Source: Sipunculus nudus (taxonomy: Eukaryota > Annelida > Sipuncula > Golfingiida > Sipunculidae). From it: DNA of 64,000 bases. Below the pieces are notes generated by a model. It made no database searches, was not told the DNA's origin, and saw only the letters and a program-made list of their open reading frames with translations. Shown piece by piece: positions 1 to 13,889 of this stretch; the stretch's first letter is position 1; every line of letters starts with the position of its first letter. The DNA lies in the NCBI GenBank assembly GCA_026874595.1, contig CM049312.1, forward strand, positions 23,617,956 through 23,681,955, read 5' to 3'. Made by a program: the position numbers and the translations under genes.

Positions 1-1429
1 GCTGCCGCCACAAACTACTCCAAGAGGCCAGCACTGTCGTCGTCGTCGTCATTGGAAGAACCATCAGGGAGTAAGCTTTGCTGTGACTGTCGTCGCCGGC
101 AGTGCTGCCGCCATAAACTACTCCAAGAAGCCAGCACTGTCGTCGTCGTCGTCGTCATTGGCAGAACCAAGAAGGAGGCAGCTTTGCTGTGACTGTCGTC
201 GTCGGCAGTGCTGCCACCACAAACTACTCCAAGAGGCCAGCACTGTCGTCGTTGTCGTCGTCATTGGCAGAACCATCAGGGAGGCAGCTTTGCTGTGACT
301 GTCGTCGTCGGCAGTGCTGCCGCCACAAACTACTCCAAGAGGCCAGCACTGTCGTCGTCGTCATCATTGGCAGAACCATCAGGGAGTAAGCTTTGCTCTG
401 ACTGTCGTCGTCGGCAGTGCTGCCGCCACAAACTACTTCATGAGGCCGGCACTGTCGTCGTCGTCGTCGTCATTGACAGAACCATCAGGGAGTAAGCTTT
501 GCTCTGACTGTCGTCGTCGGCAGTGCTGCCGCCACAAACTACTCCAAGAGGCCAGCACTGTCGTCGTCGTCGTCGTCATTGGCAGAACCAAGAGGGAGGC
601 AGCTTTGCTGTGACTGTCATCGTCAGCAGTGCTGCCGCCACGAACTACTCCAAGAAGCCAGCACTGTCGTCGTCGTAGTCGTCATTGGCAGAACCATCAG
701 GGAGTAAGCTTTGCTGTGACTGTCGTCGTCGGCAGTGCTGCCGCCACAAACTACTCCAAGAGGCCAGCACTGTCGTCGTCGTCATTGGCAAAACCATCAG
801 GGAGGCAGCTTTTCTGTGACTGTCGTCGTCGGCAGTGCTGCCGCCACAAACTACTATAAGAGGCCAGCACTGTCTTCGTCGTCGTCATTGGCAGAACCAA
901 GAGGGAGGCAGCTTTGCTGTGACTGTCGTCGTCAGCGGTGCTGTCGCCACAAACTACTCCAAAAAGCCAGCACTGTCGTCGTTGTCGTCGTCATTGGCAG
1001 AACCATCAGGGAGTAAGCTTTGCTGTGACTGTCGTCGTCGGAAGTGCTGCCGCCACAAACTACTCCAAGAGGCCAGCACTGTTGTCGTCGTCGTCGTCGT
1101 CATTGGCAGAACCATCAGGGAGGCAGCTTTGCTGTGACTGTCGTCGTCGGCAGTGCTGCCGCCACAAACTACTCCAAGAGGCCAGCACTGTCGTCGTCGT
1201 CGTCATTGGCAGAACCATCAGGGAGTAAGCTTTGCTCTGACTGTCGTCGTCGGCAGTGCTGACGCCACAAACTACTCCAAGAGGCCAGCACTGTCGTCGT
1301 CGTCGTCGTCATTGGCAGAACCAAGAGGGAGGCAGCTTTGCTGTGACTGTCGTCGTCGGCAGTGCTGCCCCCACAAACTACTCCAAGAGGCCAGCACTGT
1401 CGTCGTCGTCGTCGTCATTGGCAGAACCA

Positions 1430-3520
1430 TCAGGGAGGCAGCTTTGCTGTGACTGTCGTCGTCGGCAGTGCTGCCGCCATAAACTATTCCAAGAAGCCAG
1501 CACTGTCTTCGTCGTCGTCGTCATTGGCAGAACCAAGAGGGAGGCAGCTTTGCTGTGACTGTCGTCGTCGGCAGTGCTGCCGCCACAAACTACTCCAAGA
1601 GGCCAGCACTGTCGTCGTCGTCGTCATTGGCAGAACCATCAGGGAGGCAGCTTTGCTGTGACTGTCGTCGTCGGCAGCGCTGCCGCCACAAACTACTCCA
1701 AGAGGCCAGCACTGTCGTCGTCGTCGTCATTAGTAGAACCATCAGGGAGTAAGCTTAGCTCTGACTGTCGTCGTCGGCAGTGCTGCCGCCACAAACTACT
1801 TCAAGAGGCCAGCACTGTCGTCGTCGTCGTCGTCATTGACAGAACCATCAGGGAGTAAGCTTTGCTCTGACTGTCGTCGTCGGCAGTGCTGCTGCCACAA
1901 ACTACTCCAAGAGGCCAGCACTGTCGTCGTCGTCGTCATTGGCAGAACCATCAGGGAGTAAGCTTTGCTCTGACTGTTGTCGTCGGCAGTGCTGCCGCCA
2001 CAAACTACTCCAAGACGCCAGCACTGTCGTCGTCATCGTCGTCATTGGCATAACCAAGAGGGAGGCAGCTTTGCTGTGACTGTCGTCATCGGCAGTGCTG
2101 CCGCCACAAACTACTCCAAGAAGCCAGCACTGTCGTCGTCGTCATTGGCAGAACCATCAGGGAGTAAGCTTTGCTGTGACTGTCGTCGTCGGCAGTGCTG
2201 CCGCCACAAACTACTCCAAGAGGCCAGCAGTATCGTCGTCGTCGTCGTCATTGGCAGAACCATCAGGGAGTAAGCTTTGCTGTGACTGTCGTCGTCGGCA
2301 GTGCTGCCGCCATAAACTACTCCAAGAAGCCAGAACTGTCGTCGTCGTCGTCATTGGCAGAACCAAAAGGGAGGCAGCTTTGCTGTGACTGTCGTCGTTG
2401 GCAGTGCTCCCTCCACAAACTACTCCAAGAGGCCAGCACTGTCGTCGACGTCATTGGCAGAACCATCAGGGAGGCAGCTTTGCTGTGACTGTCGTCGTCG
2501 GCAGTGCTGCCGCCACAAACTACTCCAAGAGGCCAGCACTGTCGTCGTCGTCATTGTCATTGCGACAGATTGTAGCTTATTAATTGTCACACATGATCAC
2601 TGCGACAGTATTGTAGCTTATTATTTGTCACATATAGTCACTATGACAGTATCATAGCTGTAGTCCCTGCTACAGTATTACTGTATCATACTGTCTCAGT
2701 GCTACTGTCACTGAGACAGTATGATAGCTTATTATTTGTCACATATAGTGACTGCGACAGTATTATAGCTGATTAATTGTCGCCTATAGTCACTGCAACA
2801 ATATTGTAACTTATTACTTGTCTCGTTTTGTCACTGACAGTATTGTTGCTTATTACTTGTTGCACATAGTCCCTGTGACAGTATTATAGCTTTTTAATTG
2901 TCACATATAGCCACTGTGACAGTATTGTAGCTTATTAATTCTCGCAAAGCTATTTAATTGTAGCATTTAGTCACTGCAACAGTATTGTTGCTTATTAATT
3001 GTTGCACATTGTCACTGAAACAGAATTGTAGCTTATTAATTGTCACACTGGCATATAGTTACTGTGACACTATTGTAGCTTATTTATTATGCACATTGCA
3101 ACTGAGACAGCATTATAGCTTATTAATTGCCGCATACAGTCACTGCGACAGTATTGTTGCTTACTTATTGTCGCACATTGTCACTGCAACAATATTATAG
3201 CTTATTGAATGTTGCATATAGTCCCTGCAACAGTATTGTAGTTCATCAATTGTCTAGGAGGTAAGATATATACTGACTACCACATGTGTACTATCTGACA
3301 AGAAGCCAGCACTGTCGTCGTCGTCGTCGTCATTGGCAGAACCATCAGGGAGTATGCTTTGCTGTGACTGTCGTCGTGGGCAGTGCTGCCGCCACAAACT
3401 ACTCCAAGAGGCCAGCACTGTCGTCGTCGTCGTCTTCATTGGCAGAACCATCAGGGAGTAAGCTTTGCTCTGACTGTCGTTGTCGGCAGTGCTGCCGCCA
3501 CAAACTACTCCAAGAGGCCA
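1430..3520 (+). repeat. Satellite duplication block D1, copy 1
   Basis: This block, including the 41-bp island, recurs at an offset of 3,271 bp (4,701-6,791) with the same private substitutions. Examples are the CCATAAACTATTCC variant near 1,480 and 4,750, and the CATTAGTAGAACC variant near 1,730 and 5,000. Part of it (up to the GTC run before the island) recurs a third time at about 8,705-9,825 without the island. Boundaries are approximate. Confidence 0.8.
2556..3255 (+). repeat. AT-rich 41-bp tandem repeat island inside the satellite, copy 1
   Basis: About 17 degenerate units of about 41 bp. Each has a core of GCGACAGTATTGTAGCTTAT followed by TAATTGTCACATATAGTCAC. It is unrelated to the GTC satellite and much richer in AT. 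The array ends in a 43-bp unique spacer (3,256-3,298) before the satellite resumes in mid-unit at CAAGAAGCCAGC. No coding signal; the open frames in it are accidental. Confidence 0.9.
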
Positions 3521-4700
3521 GCACTGTCTTCGTCGTCGTCATTGGCAGAACCAAGAGGGAGGCAGCTTTGCTGTGACTGTCGTCGTCAGCGGTGCTGTCG
3601 CCACAAACTACTCCAAAAAGCCAGCACTGTCGTCGTTGTCGTCGTCATTGGCAGAACCATCAGGGAGTAAGCTTTGCTGTGACTGTCGTCGTCGGAAGTG
3701 CTGCCGCCACAAACTACTCCAAGAGGCCAGCACTGTTGTCGTCGTCGTCGTCGTCATTGGCAGAACCATCAGGGAGGCAGCTTTGCTGTGACTGTCGTCG
3801 TCGGCAGTGCTGCCGCCACAAACTACTCCAAGAGGCCAGCACTGTCGTCGTCGTCGTCATTGGCAGAACCATCAGGGAGTAAGCTTTGCTCTGACTGTCG
3901 TCGTCGGCAGTGCTGACGCCACAAACTACTCCAAGAGGCCAGCACTGTCGTCGTCGTCGTCGTCATTGGCAGAACCAAGAGGGAGGCAGCTTTGCTGTGA
4001 CTGTCGTCGTCGGCAGTGCTGCCCCCACAAACTACTCCAAGAGGCCAGCACTGTCGTCGTCGTCGTCGTCATTGGCAGAACCATCAGGGAGGCAGCTTTG
4101 CTGTGACTGTCGTCGTCGGCAGTGCTGCCGCCACAAACTACTCCAAGAGGCCAGCACTGTCGTCGTCGTAGTCATTGGCAGAACCATCAGGGAGTAAGCT
4201 TTGCTCTGACTGTCGTCGTCGGCAGTGCTGCCGCCACAAACTACTGCAAGAGGCCAGCACTGTCGTCATCGTCGTCGTCATTGACAGAACCATCAGGAAG
4301 TTAGCTTTGCTCTGACTGTCGTCGTCGGCAGTGCTGCCGCCAAAACTACTCCAAGAAGCCAGAACTGTCGTCGTCGTCGTCATTGGCAGAACCAAGAGGG
4401 AGGCAGCTTTGCTGTGACTGTCGTCGTCGGCAGTGCTCCCGCAACAAACTACTCCAAGAGGCCAGCACTGTCGTAGACGTCATTGGCAGAACCATCAGGG
4501 AGGCAGCTTTGCTGTGACTGTTGTCGTGGGCAGTGCTACCGCCACAAACTACTCCAAGAGGCCAGCACTGTCGTCGTCGTCGTCATTGGCACAACCAGCA
4601 GGGAGGCAGCTTTGCTCTGACTGTCGTCGTCGGCAGTGCTGCCGCCACAAACTACTCCAAGAGGCCAGCACTGTCGTCGTCGTCGTCATTGGAAGAACCA

Positions 4701-6791
4701 TTAGGGAGTAAGCTTTGCTGTGACTGTCGTCGTCGGCAGTGCTGCCGCCATAAACTATTCCAAGAAGCCAGCACTGTCTTCGTCGTCGTCGTCATTGGCA
4801 GAACCAAGAGGGAGGCAGCTTTGCTGTGACTGTCGTCGTCGGCAGTGCTGCCGCCACAAACTACTCCAAGAGGCCAGCACTGTCGTCGTCGTCGTCATTG
4901 GCAGAACCATCAGGGAGGCAGCTTTGCTGTGACTGTCGTCGTCGGCAGCGCTGCCGCCACAAACTACTCCAAGAGGCCAGCACTGTCGTCGTCGTCGTCA
5001 TTAGTAGAACCATCAGGGAGTAAGCTTAGCTCTGACTGTCGTCGTCGGCAGTGCTGCCGCCACAAACTACTTCAAGAGGCCAGCACTGTCGTCGTCGTCG
5101 TCGTCATTGACAGAACCATCAGGGAGTAAGCTTTGCTCTGACTGTCGTCGTCGGCAGTGCTGCTGCCACAAACTACTCCAAGAGGCCAGCACTGTCGTCG
5201 TCGTCGTCATTGGCAGAACCATCAGGGAGTAAGCTTTGCTCTGACTGTTGTCGTCGGCAGTGCTGCCGCCACAAACTACTCCAAGACGCCAGCACTGTCG
5301 TCGTCATCGTCGTCATTGGCATAACCAAGAGGGAGGCAGCTTTGCTGTGACTGTCGTCATCGGCAGTGCTGCCGCCACAAACTACTCCAAGAAGCCAGCA
5401 CTGTCGTCGTCGTCATTGGCAGAACCATCAGGGAGTAAGCTTTGCTGTGACTGTCGTCGTCGGCAGTGCTGCCGCCACAAACTACTCCAAGAGGCCAGCA
5501 GTATCGTCGTCGTCGTCGTCATTGGCAGAACCATCAGGGAGTAAGCTTTGCTGTGACTGTCGTCGTCGGCAGTGCTGCCGCCATAAACTACTCCAAGAAG
5601 CCAGAACTGTCGTCGTCGTCGTCATTGGCAGAACCAAAAGGGAGGCAGCTTTGCTGTGACTGTCGTCGTTGGCAGTGCTCCCTCCACAAACTACTCCAAG
5701 AGGCCAGCACTGTCGTCGACGTCATTGGCAGAACCATCAGGGAGGCAGCTTTGCTGTGACTGTCGTCGTCGGCAGTGCTGCCGCCACAAACTACTCCAAG
5801 AGGCCAGCACTGTCGTCGTCGTCATTGTCATTGCGACAGATTGTAGCTTATTAATTGTCACACATGATCACTGCGACAGTATTGTAGCTTATTATTTGTC
5901 ACATATAGTCACTATGACAGTATCATAGCTGTAGTCCCTGCTACAGTATTACTGTATCATACTGTCTCAGTGCTACTGTCACTGAGACAGTATGATAGCT
6001 TATTATTTGTCACATATAGTGACTGCGACAGTATTATAGCTGATTAATTGTCGCCTATAGTCACTGCAACAATATTGTAACTTATTACTTGTCTCGTTTT
6101 GTCACTGACAGTATTGTTGCTTATTACTTGTTGCACATAGTCCCTGTGACAGTATTATAGCTTTTTAATTGTCACATATAGCCACTGTGACAGTATTGTA
6201 GCTTATTAATTCTCGCAAAGCTATTTAATTGTAGCATTTAGTCACTGCAACAGTATTGTTGCTTATTAATTGTTGCACATTGTCACTGAAACAGAATTGT
6301 AGCTTATTAATTGTCACACTGGCATATAGTTACTGTGACACTATTGTAGCTTATTTATTATGCACATTGCAACTGAGACAGCATTATAGCTTATTAATTG
6401 CCGCATACAGTCACTGCGACAGTATTGTTGCTTACTTATTGTCGCACATTGTCACTGCAACAATATTATAGCTTATTGAATGTTGCATATAGTCCCTGCA
6501 ACAGTATTGTAGTTCATCAATTGTCTAGGAGGTAAGATATATACTGACTACCACATGTGTACTATCTGACAAGAAGCCAGCACTGTCGTCGTCGTCGTCG
6601 TCATTGGCAGAACCATCAGGGAGTATGCTTTGCTGTGACTGTCGTCGTGGGCAGTGCTGCCGCCACAAACTACTCCAAGAGGCCAGCACTGTCGTCGTCG
6701 TCGTCTTCATTGGCAGAACCATCAGGGAGTAAGCTTTGCTCTGACTGTCGTTGTCGGCAGTGCTGCCGCCACAAACTACTCCAAGAGGCCA
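4701..6791 (+). repeat. Satellite duplication block D1, copy 2
   Basis: Second copy of the block at 1,430-3,520 (offset 3,271 bp). To its right the sequence matches the window start (1-1,450) at an offset of 6,761 bp. The left half of the array is therefore a mosaic of nested duplications and not a simple higher-order repeat. Confidence 0.8.
5827..6526 (+). repeat. AT-rich 41-bp tandem repeat island, copy 2
   Basis: This appears to be an identical copy of the island at 2,556-3,255, exactly 3,271 bp away and followed by the same 43-bp spacer. It was carried along in a larger duplication (1,430-3,520 = 4,701-6,791). It did not arise by independent insertion, because satellite units on both sides match at the same offset. 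Confidence 0.9.
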
Positions 6792-8211
6792 GCACTGTCG
6801 TCGTCGTCGTCATTGGAAGAACCATCAGGGAGTAAGCTTTGCTGTGACTGTCGTCGCCGGCAGTGCTGCCGCCATAAACTACTCCAAGAAGCCAGCACTG
6901 TCGTCGTCGTCGTCGTCATTGGCAGAACCAAGAAGGAGGCAGCTTTGCTGTGACTGTCGTCGTCGGCAGTGCTGCCACCACAAACTACTCCAAGAGGCCA
7001 GCACTGTCGTCGTTGTCGTCGTCATTGGCAGAACCATCAGGGAGGCAGCTTTGCTGTGACTGTCGTCGTCGGCAGTGCTGCCGCCACAAACTACTCCAAG
7101 AGGCCAGCACTGTCGTCGTCGTCATCATTGGCAGAACCATCAGGGAGTAAGCTTTGCTCTGACTGTCGTCGTCGGCAGTGCTGCCGCCACAAACTACTTC
7201 ATGAGGCCGGCACTGTCGTCGTCGTCGTCGTCATTGACAGAACCATCAGGGAGTAAGCTTTGCTCTGACTGTCGTCGTCGGCAGTGATGCCGCCACAAAC
7301 TACTCCAAGAGGCCAGCACTGTCGTCGTCGTCGTCGTCATTGGCAGAACCAAGAGGGAGGCAGCTTTGCTGTGACTGTCATCGTCAGCAGTGCTGCCGCC
7401 ACGAACTACTCCAAGAAGCCAGCACTGTCGTCGTCGTAGTCGTCATTGGCAGAACCATCAGGGAGTAAGCTTTGCTGTGACTGTCGTCGTCGGCAGTGCT
7501 GCCGCCACAAACTACTCCAAGAGGCCAGCACTGTCGTCGTCGTCATTGGCAAAACCATCAGGGAGGCAGCTTTTCTGTGACTGTCGTCGTCGGCAGTGCT
7601 GCCGCCACAAACTACTATAAGAGGCCAGCACTGTCTTCGTCGTCGTCATTGGCAGAACCAAGAGGGAGGCAGCTTTGCTGTGACTGTCGTCGTCAGCGGT
7701 GCTGTCGCCACAAACTACTCCAAAAAGCCAGCACTGTCGTCGTTGTCGTCGTCATTGGCAGAACCATCAGGGAGTAAGCTTTGCTGTGACTGTCGTCGTC
7801 GGAAGTGCTGCCGCCACAAACTACTCCAAGAGGCCAGCACTGTTGTCGTCGTCGTCGTCGTCATTGGCAGAACCATCAGGGAGGCAGCTTTGCTGTGACT
7901 GTCGTCGTCGGCAGTGCTGCCGCCACAAACTACTCCAAGAGGCCAGCACTGTCGTCGTCGTCGTCATTGGCAGAACCATCAGGGAGTAAGCTTTGCTCTG
8001 ACTGTCGTCGTCGGCAGTGCTGACGCCACAAACTACTCCAAGAGGCCAGCACTGTCGTCGTCGTCGTCGTCATTGGCAGAACCAAGAGGGAGGCAGCTTT
8101 GCTGTGACTGTCGTCGTCGGCAGTGCTGCCCCCACAAACTACTCCAAGAGGCCAGCACTGTCGTCGTCGTCGTCGTCATTGGCAGAACCATCAGGGAGGC
8201 AGCTTTGCTGT
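6762..8211 (+). repeat. Satellite duplication block D2 (copy of positions 1-1,450)
   Basis: Positions 1-1,450 recur here at an offset of 6,761 bp with the same variants: CGTCGCCGGCAG near 6,855, CTGCCACCAC near 6,970, and the ACTACTATAAG change near 7,617. Private differences include CAGTGATGCC at about 7,285 instead of CAGTGCTGCC near 525. The same stretch overlaps a second match to 3,530-4,690 at an offset of about 4,107. Confidence 0.75.
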
Positions 8212-11200
8212 GACTGTCGTCGTCGGCAGTGCTGCCGCCACAAACTACTCCAAGAGGCCAGCACTGTCGTCGTCGTAGTCATTGGCAGAACCATCAGGGA
8301 GTAAGCTTTGCTCTGACTGTCGTCGTCGGCAGTGCTGCCGCCACAAACTACTGCAAGAGGCCAGCACTGTCGTCATCGTCGTCGTCATTGACAGAACCAT
8401 CAGGGAGTTAGCTTTGCTCTGACTGTCGTCGTCGGCAGTGCTGCCGCCATAAACTACTCCAAGAAGCCAGAACTGTCGTCGTCGTCGTCATTGGCAGAAC
8501 CAAGAGGGAGGCAGCTTTGCTGTGACTGTCGTCGTCGGCAGTGCTCCCGCAACAAACTACTCCAAGAGGCCAGCACTGTCGTAGACGTCATTGGCAGAAC
8601 CATCAGGGAGGCAGCTTTGCTGTGACTGTTGTCGTGGGCAGTGCTACCGCCACAAACTACTCCAAGAGGCCAGCACTGTCGTCGTCGTCGTCATTGGAAG
8701 AACCATCAGGGAGTAAGCTTTGCTGTGACTGTCGTCGTCGGCAGTGCTGCCGCCATAAACTATTCCAAGAAGCCAGCACTGTCTTCGTCGTCGTCGTCAT
8801 TGGCAGAACCAAGAGGGAGGCAGCTTTGCTGTGACTGTCGTCGTCGGCAGTGCTGCCGCCACAAACTACTCCAAGAGGCCAGCACTGTCGTCGTCGTCGT
8901 CATTGGCAGAACCATCAGGGAGGCAGCTTTGCTGTGACTGTCGTCGTCGGCAGCGCTGCCGCCACAAACTACTCCAAGAGGCCAGCACTGTCGTCGTCGT
9001 CGTCATTAGTAGAACCATCAGGGAGTAAGCTTTGCTCTGACTGTCGTCGTCGGCAGTGCTGCCGCCACAAACTACTTCAAGAGGCCAGCACTGTCGTCGT
9101 CGTCGTCGTCATTGACAGAACCATCAGGGAGTAAGCTTTGCTCTGACTGTCGTCGTCGGCAGTGCTGCTGCCACAAACTACTCCAAGAGGCCAGCACTGT
9201 CGTCGTCGTCGTCATTGGCAGAACCATCAGGGAGTAAGCTTTGCTCTGACTGTTGTCGTCGGCAGTGCTGCCGCCACAAACTACTCCAAGACGCCAGCAC
9301 TGTCGTCGTCATCGTCGTCATTGGCATAACCAAGAGGGAGGCAGCTTTGCTGGGACTGTCGTCATCGGCAGTGCTGCCGCCACAAACTACTCCAAGAAGC
9401 CAGCACTGTCGTCGTCGTCATTGGCAGAACCATCAGGGAGTAAGCTTTGCTGTGACTGTCGTCGTCGGCAGTGCTGCCGCCACAAACTACTCCAAGAGGC
9501 CAGCAGTATCGTCGTCGTCGTCGTCATTGGCAGAACCATCAGGGAGTAAGCTTTGCTGTGACTGTCGTCGTCGGCAGTGCTGCCGCCATAAACTACTCCA
9601 AGAAGCCAGAACTGTCGTCGTCGTCGTCATTGGCAGAACCAAAAGGGAGGCAGCTTTGCTGTGACTGTCGTCGTTGGCAGTGCTCCCTCCACAAACTACT
9701 CCAAGAGGCCAGCACTGTCGTCGACGTCATTGGCAGAACCATCAGGGAGGCAGCTTTGCTGTGACTGTCGTCGTCGGCAGTGCTGCCGCCACAAACTACT
9801 CCAAGAGGCCAGCACTGTCGTCGTCGTCGTCATTGGCAGAACCAGCAGGGAGGCAGCTTTGCTGTGATTGTCGTCGTCGGCGGTGCTGCCGCCACAAACT
9901 ACTCCAAGAGGGCCAGCACTGTCGTCGTCGTCTTCGTCATTGGCAGAACCAAGAGGGAGGCAGCTTTGCTGTAACTGTCGTCGTCAGCAGTGCTGCCGCC
10001 ACAAACTACTCCAAGAAGCCAGCACTGTCGTCGTCGTCGTCGTCATTGGCAGAACCATCAGGGAGTAAGCTTTGCTGTGACTGTCATCGTCGGCAGTGCT
10101 GCCGCCATAAACTATTCCAAGAAGCCAGCACTGTCGTCGTCGTCGTTGTCATTGGCAGAACCAAGAGGGAGGCAGCTTTGCTGTGACTGTCGTCGTCGGC
10201 AGTGCTGCCGCCGCAAACTACTCCAAGAGGCCAGCACTGTCGTCGTCGTCGTCATTGGCAGAACCATTAGGGAGGCAGCTTTGCTGTGACTGTCGTCGTC
10301 GGCAGTGCTGCCGCCACAAACTACTCCAAGAGGCCAGCACTGTCGTCGTCGTCGTCGTCATTGGCAGAACCATCAGGGAGTAAGCTTTGCTGTGACTGTC
10401 GTCGTCGGCAGAGCTGCCGCCACAAACTTCTTCAAGAGGCCAGCACTGTCGTCGTCGTCGTCATTGACAGAACCATCAGGGAGTAAGCTTTGCTCTGACT
10501 GTCGTCGTCGGCAGTGCTGCCGCTACAAACTACTCCAAGAGGCCAGCACTGTCGTCGTCGTCATCGTCATTGGCAGAACCATCAGGGAGTAAGCTTTGCT
10601 CTGACTGTCGTCGTCGGCAGTGCTGCTGCAACAAACTACTCCAAGAGGCCAGCACTGTCGTCGTCGTCGTCGTCATTGGCAGAACCAAGAGGGAGGCAGC
10701 TTTGCTGTGACTGTCGTCGTCGGCAGTGTTGCTGCCATAAACTACTCAAAGAAGCCAGCACTGTCGTCGTCGTCGTCGTCATTGACAGAACCATCAGGGA
10801 GTAAGCTTTGCTGTGACTGTCGTCGTCGGCAGTGCTGCTGCCACAAATTACTCCAAAAAGCCAGCACTGTCGTCGTCGTAGTTGTCATTGGCAGAACCAT
10901 CAGGGAGTAAGCTTTGCTGTGACTGTCGACGTCGGCAGTGCTGCCGCCACAAACTACTCCAAGAGGCCAGCACTGTTGTCGTCGTCGTCGTCGTCATTGG
11001 CAGAACCATCAGGGAGGCAGCTTTGCTGTGACTGTCGTCGTCGGCAGTGCTGCCGCCACAAACTACTCCAAGAGGCCAGCACTGTCGTCGTCGTCGTCGT
11101 CATTGGCAGAACCATCAGGGAGGCAGCTTTGCTGTGACTGTCGTCGTCGGCAGTGCTGCCGCCACAAACTACTCCAAGAGGCCAGCACTGTCGTCGTCGT

Positions 11201-13889
11201 CGTCATTGGCAGAACCATCAGGGAGTAAGCTTTGCTCTGACTGTCGTCGTCGGCAGTGCTGCCGCCACAAACTACTCCAAGAGGCCAGCACTGTCGTCGT
11301 CGTCGTCGTAATTGGCAGAACCATCAGGGAATAAGCTTTGCTCTTACTGTCGTCGTCGGCAGTGCTGCCGCCACAAACTACTCCAAGAGGCCAGCACTGT
11401 CGTCGTCGTCGTCATTGGCAGAACCAAGAGGGAGGCAGCTTTGCTGTGACTGTCGTCGTCGGCAGTGCTGCCGCCACAAACTACTCCAAGAGGCCAGCAC
11501 TGTCGTCGTCGTCGTCGTCATTGGCAGAACCAAGAGGGAGGCAGCTTTGCTGTGACTGTCGTCGTCGTCAGTGCTGCTGCCACAAACTACTCCAAGAAGC
11601 CAGCACTGTCGTCGTCGTCGTCGTCATTGGCAGAACCATCAGGGAGTAAGCTTTGCTGTGACTGTCGTCGTCGGCAGTGGTGCCGCCACAAACTACTCCA
11701 AGAAGCCAGCACTGTCGTCGTCGTCGTCATTGGCAGAACCAACAGGGAGGCAGCTTTGCTCTGACTGTCGTCGTCGGCAGTGCTGCCGCCACAAACTACT
11801 CCAGGAGGCCAGCACTGTCGTCGTCGTCGTCATTGGCAGAACCATCAGGGAGGCAGCTTTGCTGTGACTGACGTCGTCGGCAGTGCTGCCGCCAGAAACT
11901 ACTCCAAGAGGCCAGCACTGTCGTCGTCGTCGTCGTCGTCATTGGCAGAACCATCAGGGAGTAAGCTTTGCTCTGACTGTCGTCGTCGGCAGTGCTGCCG
12001 CCACAAACTACTCCAAGAGGCCAACACTGTCGTCGTCGTCGTCGTAATTGGCAGAACCATCAGGGAATGAGCTTTGCTCTGACTGTCGTCGTCGGCAGTG
12101 CTGCCGCCACAAACTACTCCAAGAGGCCAGCACTGTCGTCGTCGTCGTCGTCATTGGCAGAACCAAGAGGGAGGCAGCTTTGCTGTGACTGTCGTCGTCA
12201 GCAGTGCTGCTGCCACAAACTACTCCAAGAAGCCAGCGCTGTCGTCGTCGTCGTCGTCATTGGCAAAACCATCAGGGAGTAAGCTTTGCTGTGACTGTCG
12301 TCGTCGGCAGTGCTGCCGCCACAAACTACTCCAAGAGGCCAGCACTGTCGTCGTCGTCGTCATTGGCAGAACCATCAGGGAGTAAGCTTTGCTGTGACTG
12401 TCGTCGTCGGCAGTGCTGCCGCCACAAACTACTCCAAGAGGCCAGCACTGTCGTCGTCGTCGTCATTGGCAGAACCATCAGGGAGGCAGCTTTGCTGTGA
12501 CTGTCGTCCTCGGCAGTGCTGCCGCCACAAACTACTCCAAGAGGCCAGCACTGTCGTCGTCGTCGTCATTGGCAGAACCATCAGGGAGTTAGCTTTGCTC
12601 TGACTGTCGTCGTCGGCAGTGCTGCCGCCACAAACTACTCCAAGAGGCCAGCACTGTCGTCGTCGTCGTCGTCATTGGCAGAACCAAGAGGGAGGCAGCT
12701 TTGCTGTGACTGTCGTCGTCGGCAGTGCTGCTGCCATAAACTACTCCAAGAAGCCAGCACTGTCGTCGTCGTCGTTGTCATTGGCAGAACCATCAGGGAG
12801 TAAGCTTTGCTGTGACTGTCGTCGTCGGCAGTGTAGCTGCCACAAATTACTCCATAAAGCCAGCACTGTCTTCGTCGTCGTTGTCATTGGCAGAACCATC
12901 AGGGAGTAAGCTTTGCTGTGACTGTCGTCGTCGGCAGTGCTGCCGCCACAAACTACTCCAAGAGGCCAGCACTGTTGTCGTCGTCGTCGTCGTCATTGAC
13001 AGAACCATCAGGGAGGCAGCTTTGCTGTGACTGTCGTCGTCGGCAGTGCTGCCGCCACAAACTACTCCAAGAGGCCAGCACTGTCGTCGTCGTCGTCATT
13101 GGCAGAACCATCAGGAAGTAAGCTTTGCTCTGACTGTCGTCGTCGGCAGTGCTGCCGCCACAAACTACTCCAAGAGGCCAGCACTGTCGTCGTCGTCGTC
13201 GTAATTGGCAGAACCATCAGGGAATAAGCTTTGCTCTGACTGTCGTCGTCGGCAGTGCTGCCGCCACAAACTACTCCAAGAAGCCAGCACTGTCGTCGTC
13301 GTCGTCGTCATTGGCAGAACCAAGAGGGAGGCAGCTTTGCTGTGACTGTCGTCGTCGGCAGTGCTGCCGCCACAAACTACTCCAAGAGGCCAGCACTGTT
13401 GTCGTCGTCGTCATTGGCAGAACCATCAGGTAGTAAGCTTTGCTCTGACTGTCGTCGTCGGCAGTGCTGCCGCCACAAACTACTCCAAGAGGCCAGCACT
13501 GTCATCGTCGTCGTCGTCATTGGCAGAACCAAGAGGGAGGCAGCTTTGCTGTGACTGTCGTCGTCGTCAGTGCTGCTGCCACAAACTACTCCAAGAAGCC
13601 AGCACTGTCGTCGTCGTCGTCATTGGCAGAACCATCAGGGAGTAAGCTTTGCTGTGACTGTCGTCGTCGGCAGTGCTGCCGCCACAAACTACTCCAAGAA
13701 GCCAGCACTGTCGTCGTCGTCGTCGTCATTAGCAGAACCAAGAGGAAGGCAGCTTTGCTGTGACTGTCGTCGTCGGCAGAGCTGCCGCCACAAACTACTC
13801 CAAGAGGCCAGCACTGTCGTCGTCGTCGTCATTGGCAGAACCATCAGGGAGTAAGCTTTGCTGTGACTGTCGTCGTCGGCAGTGCTGCC

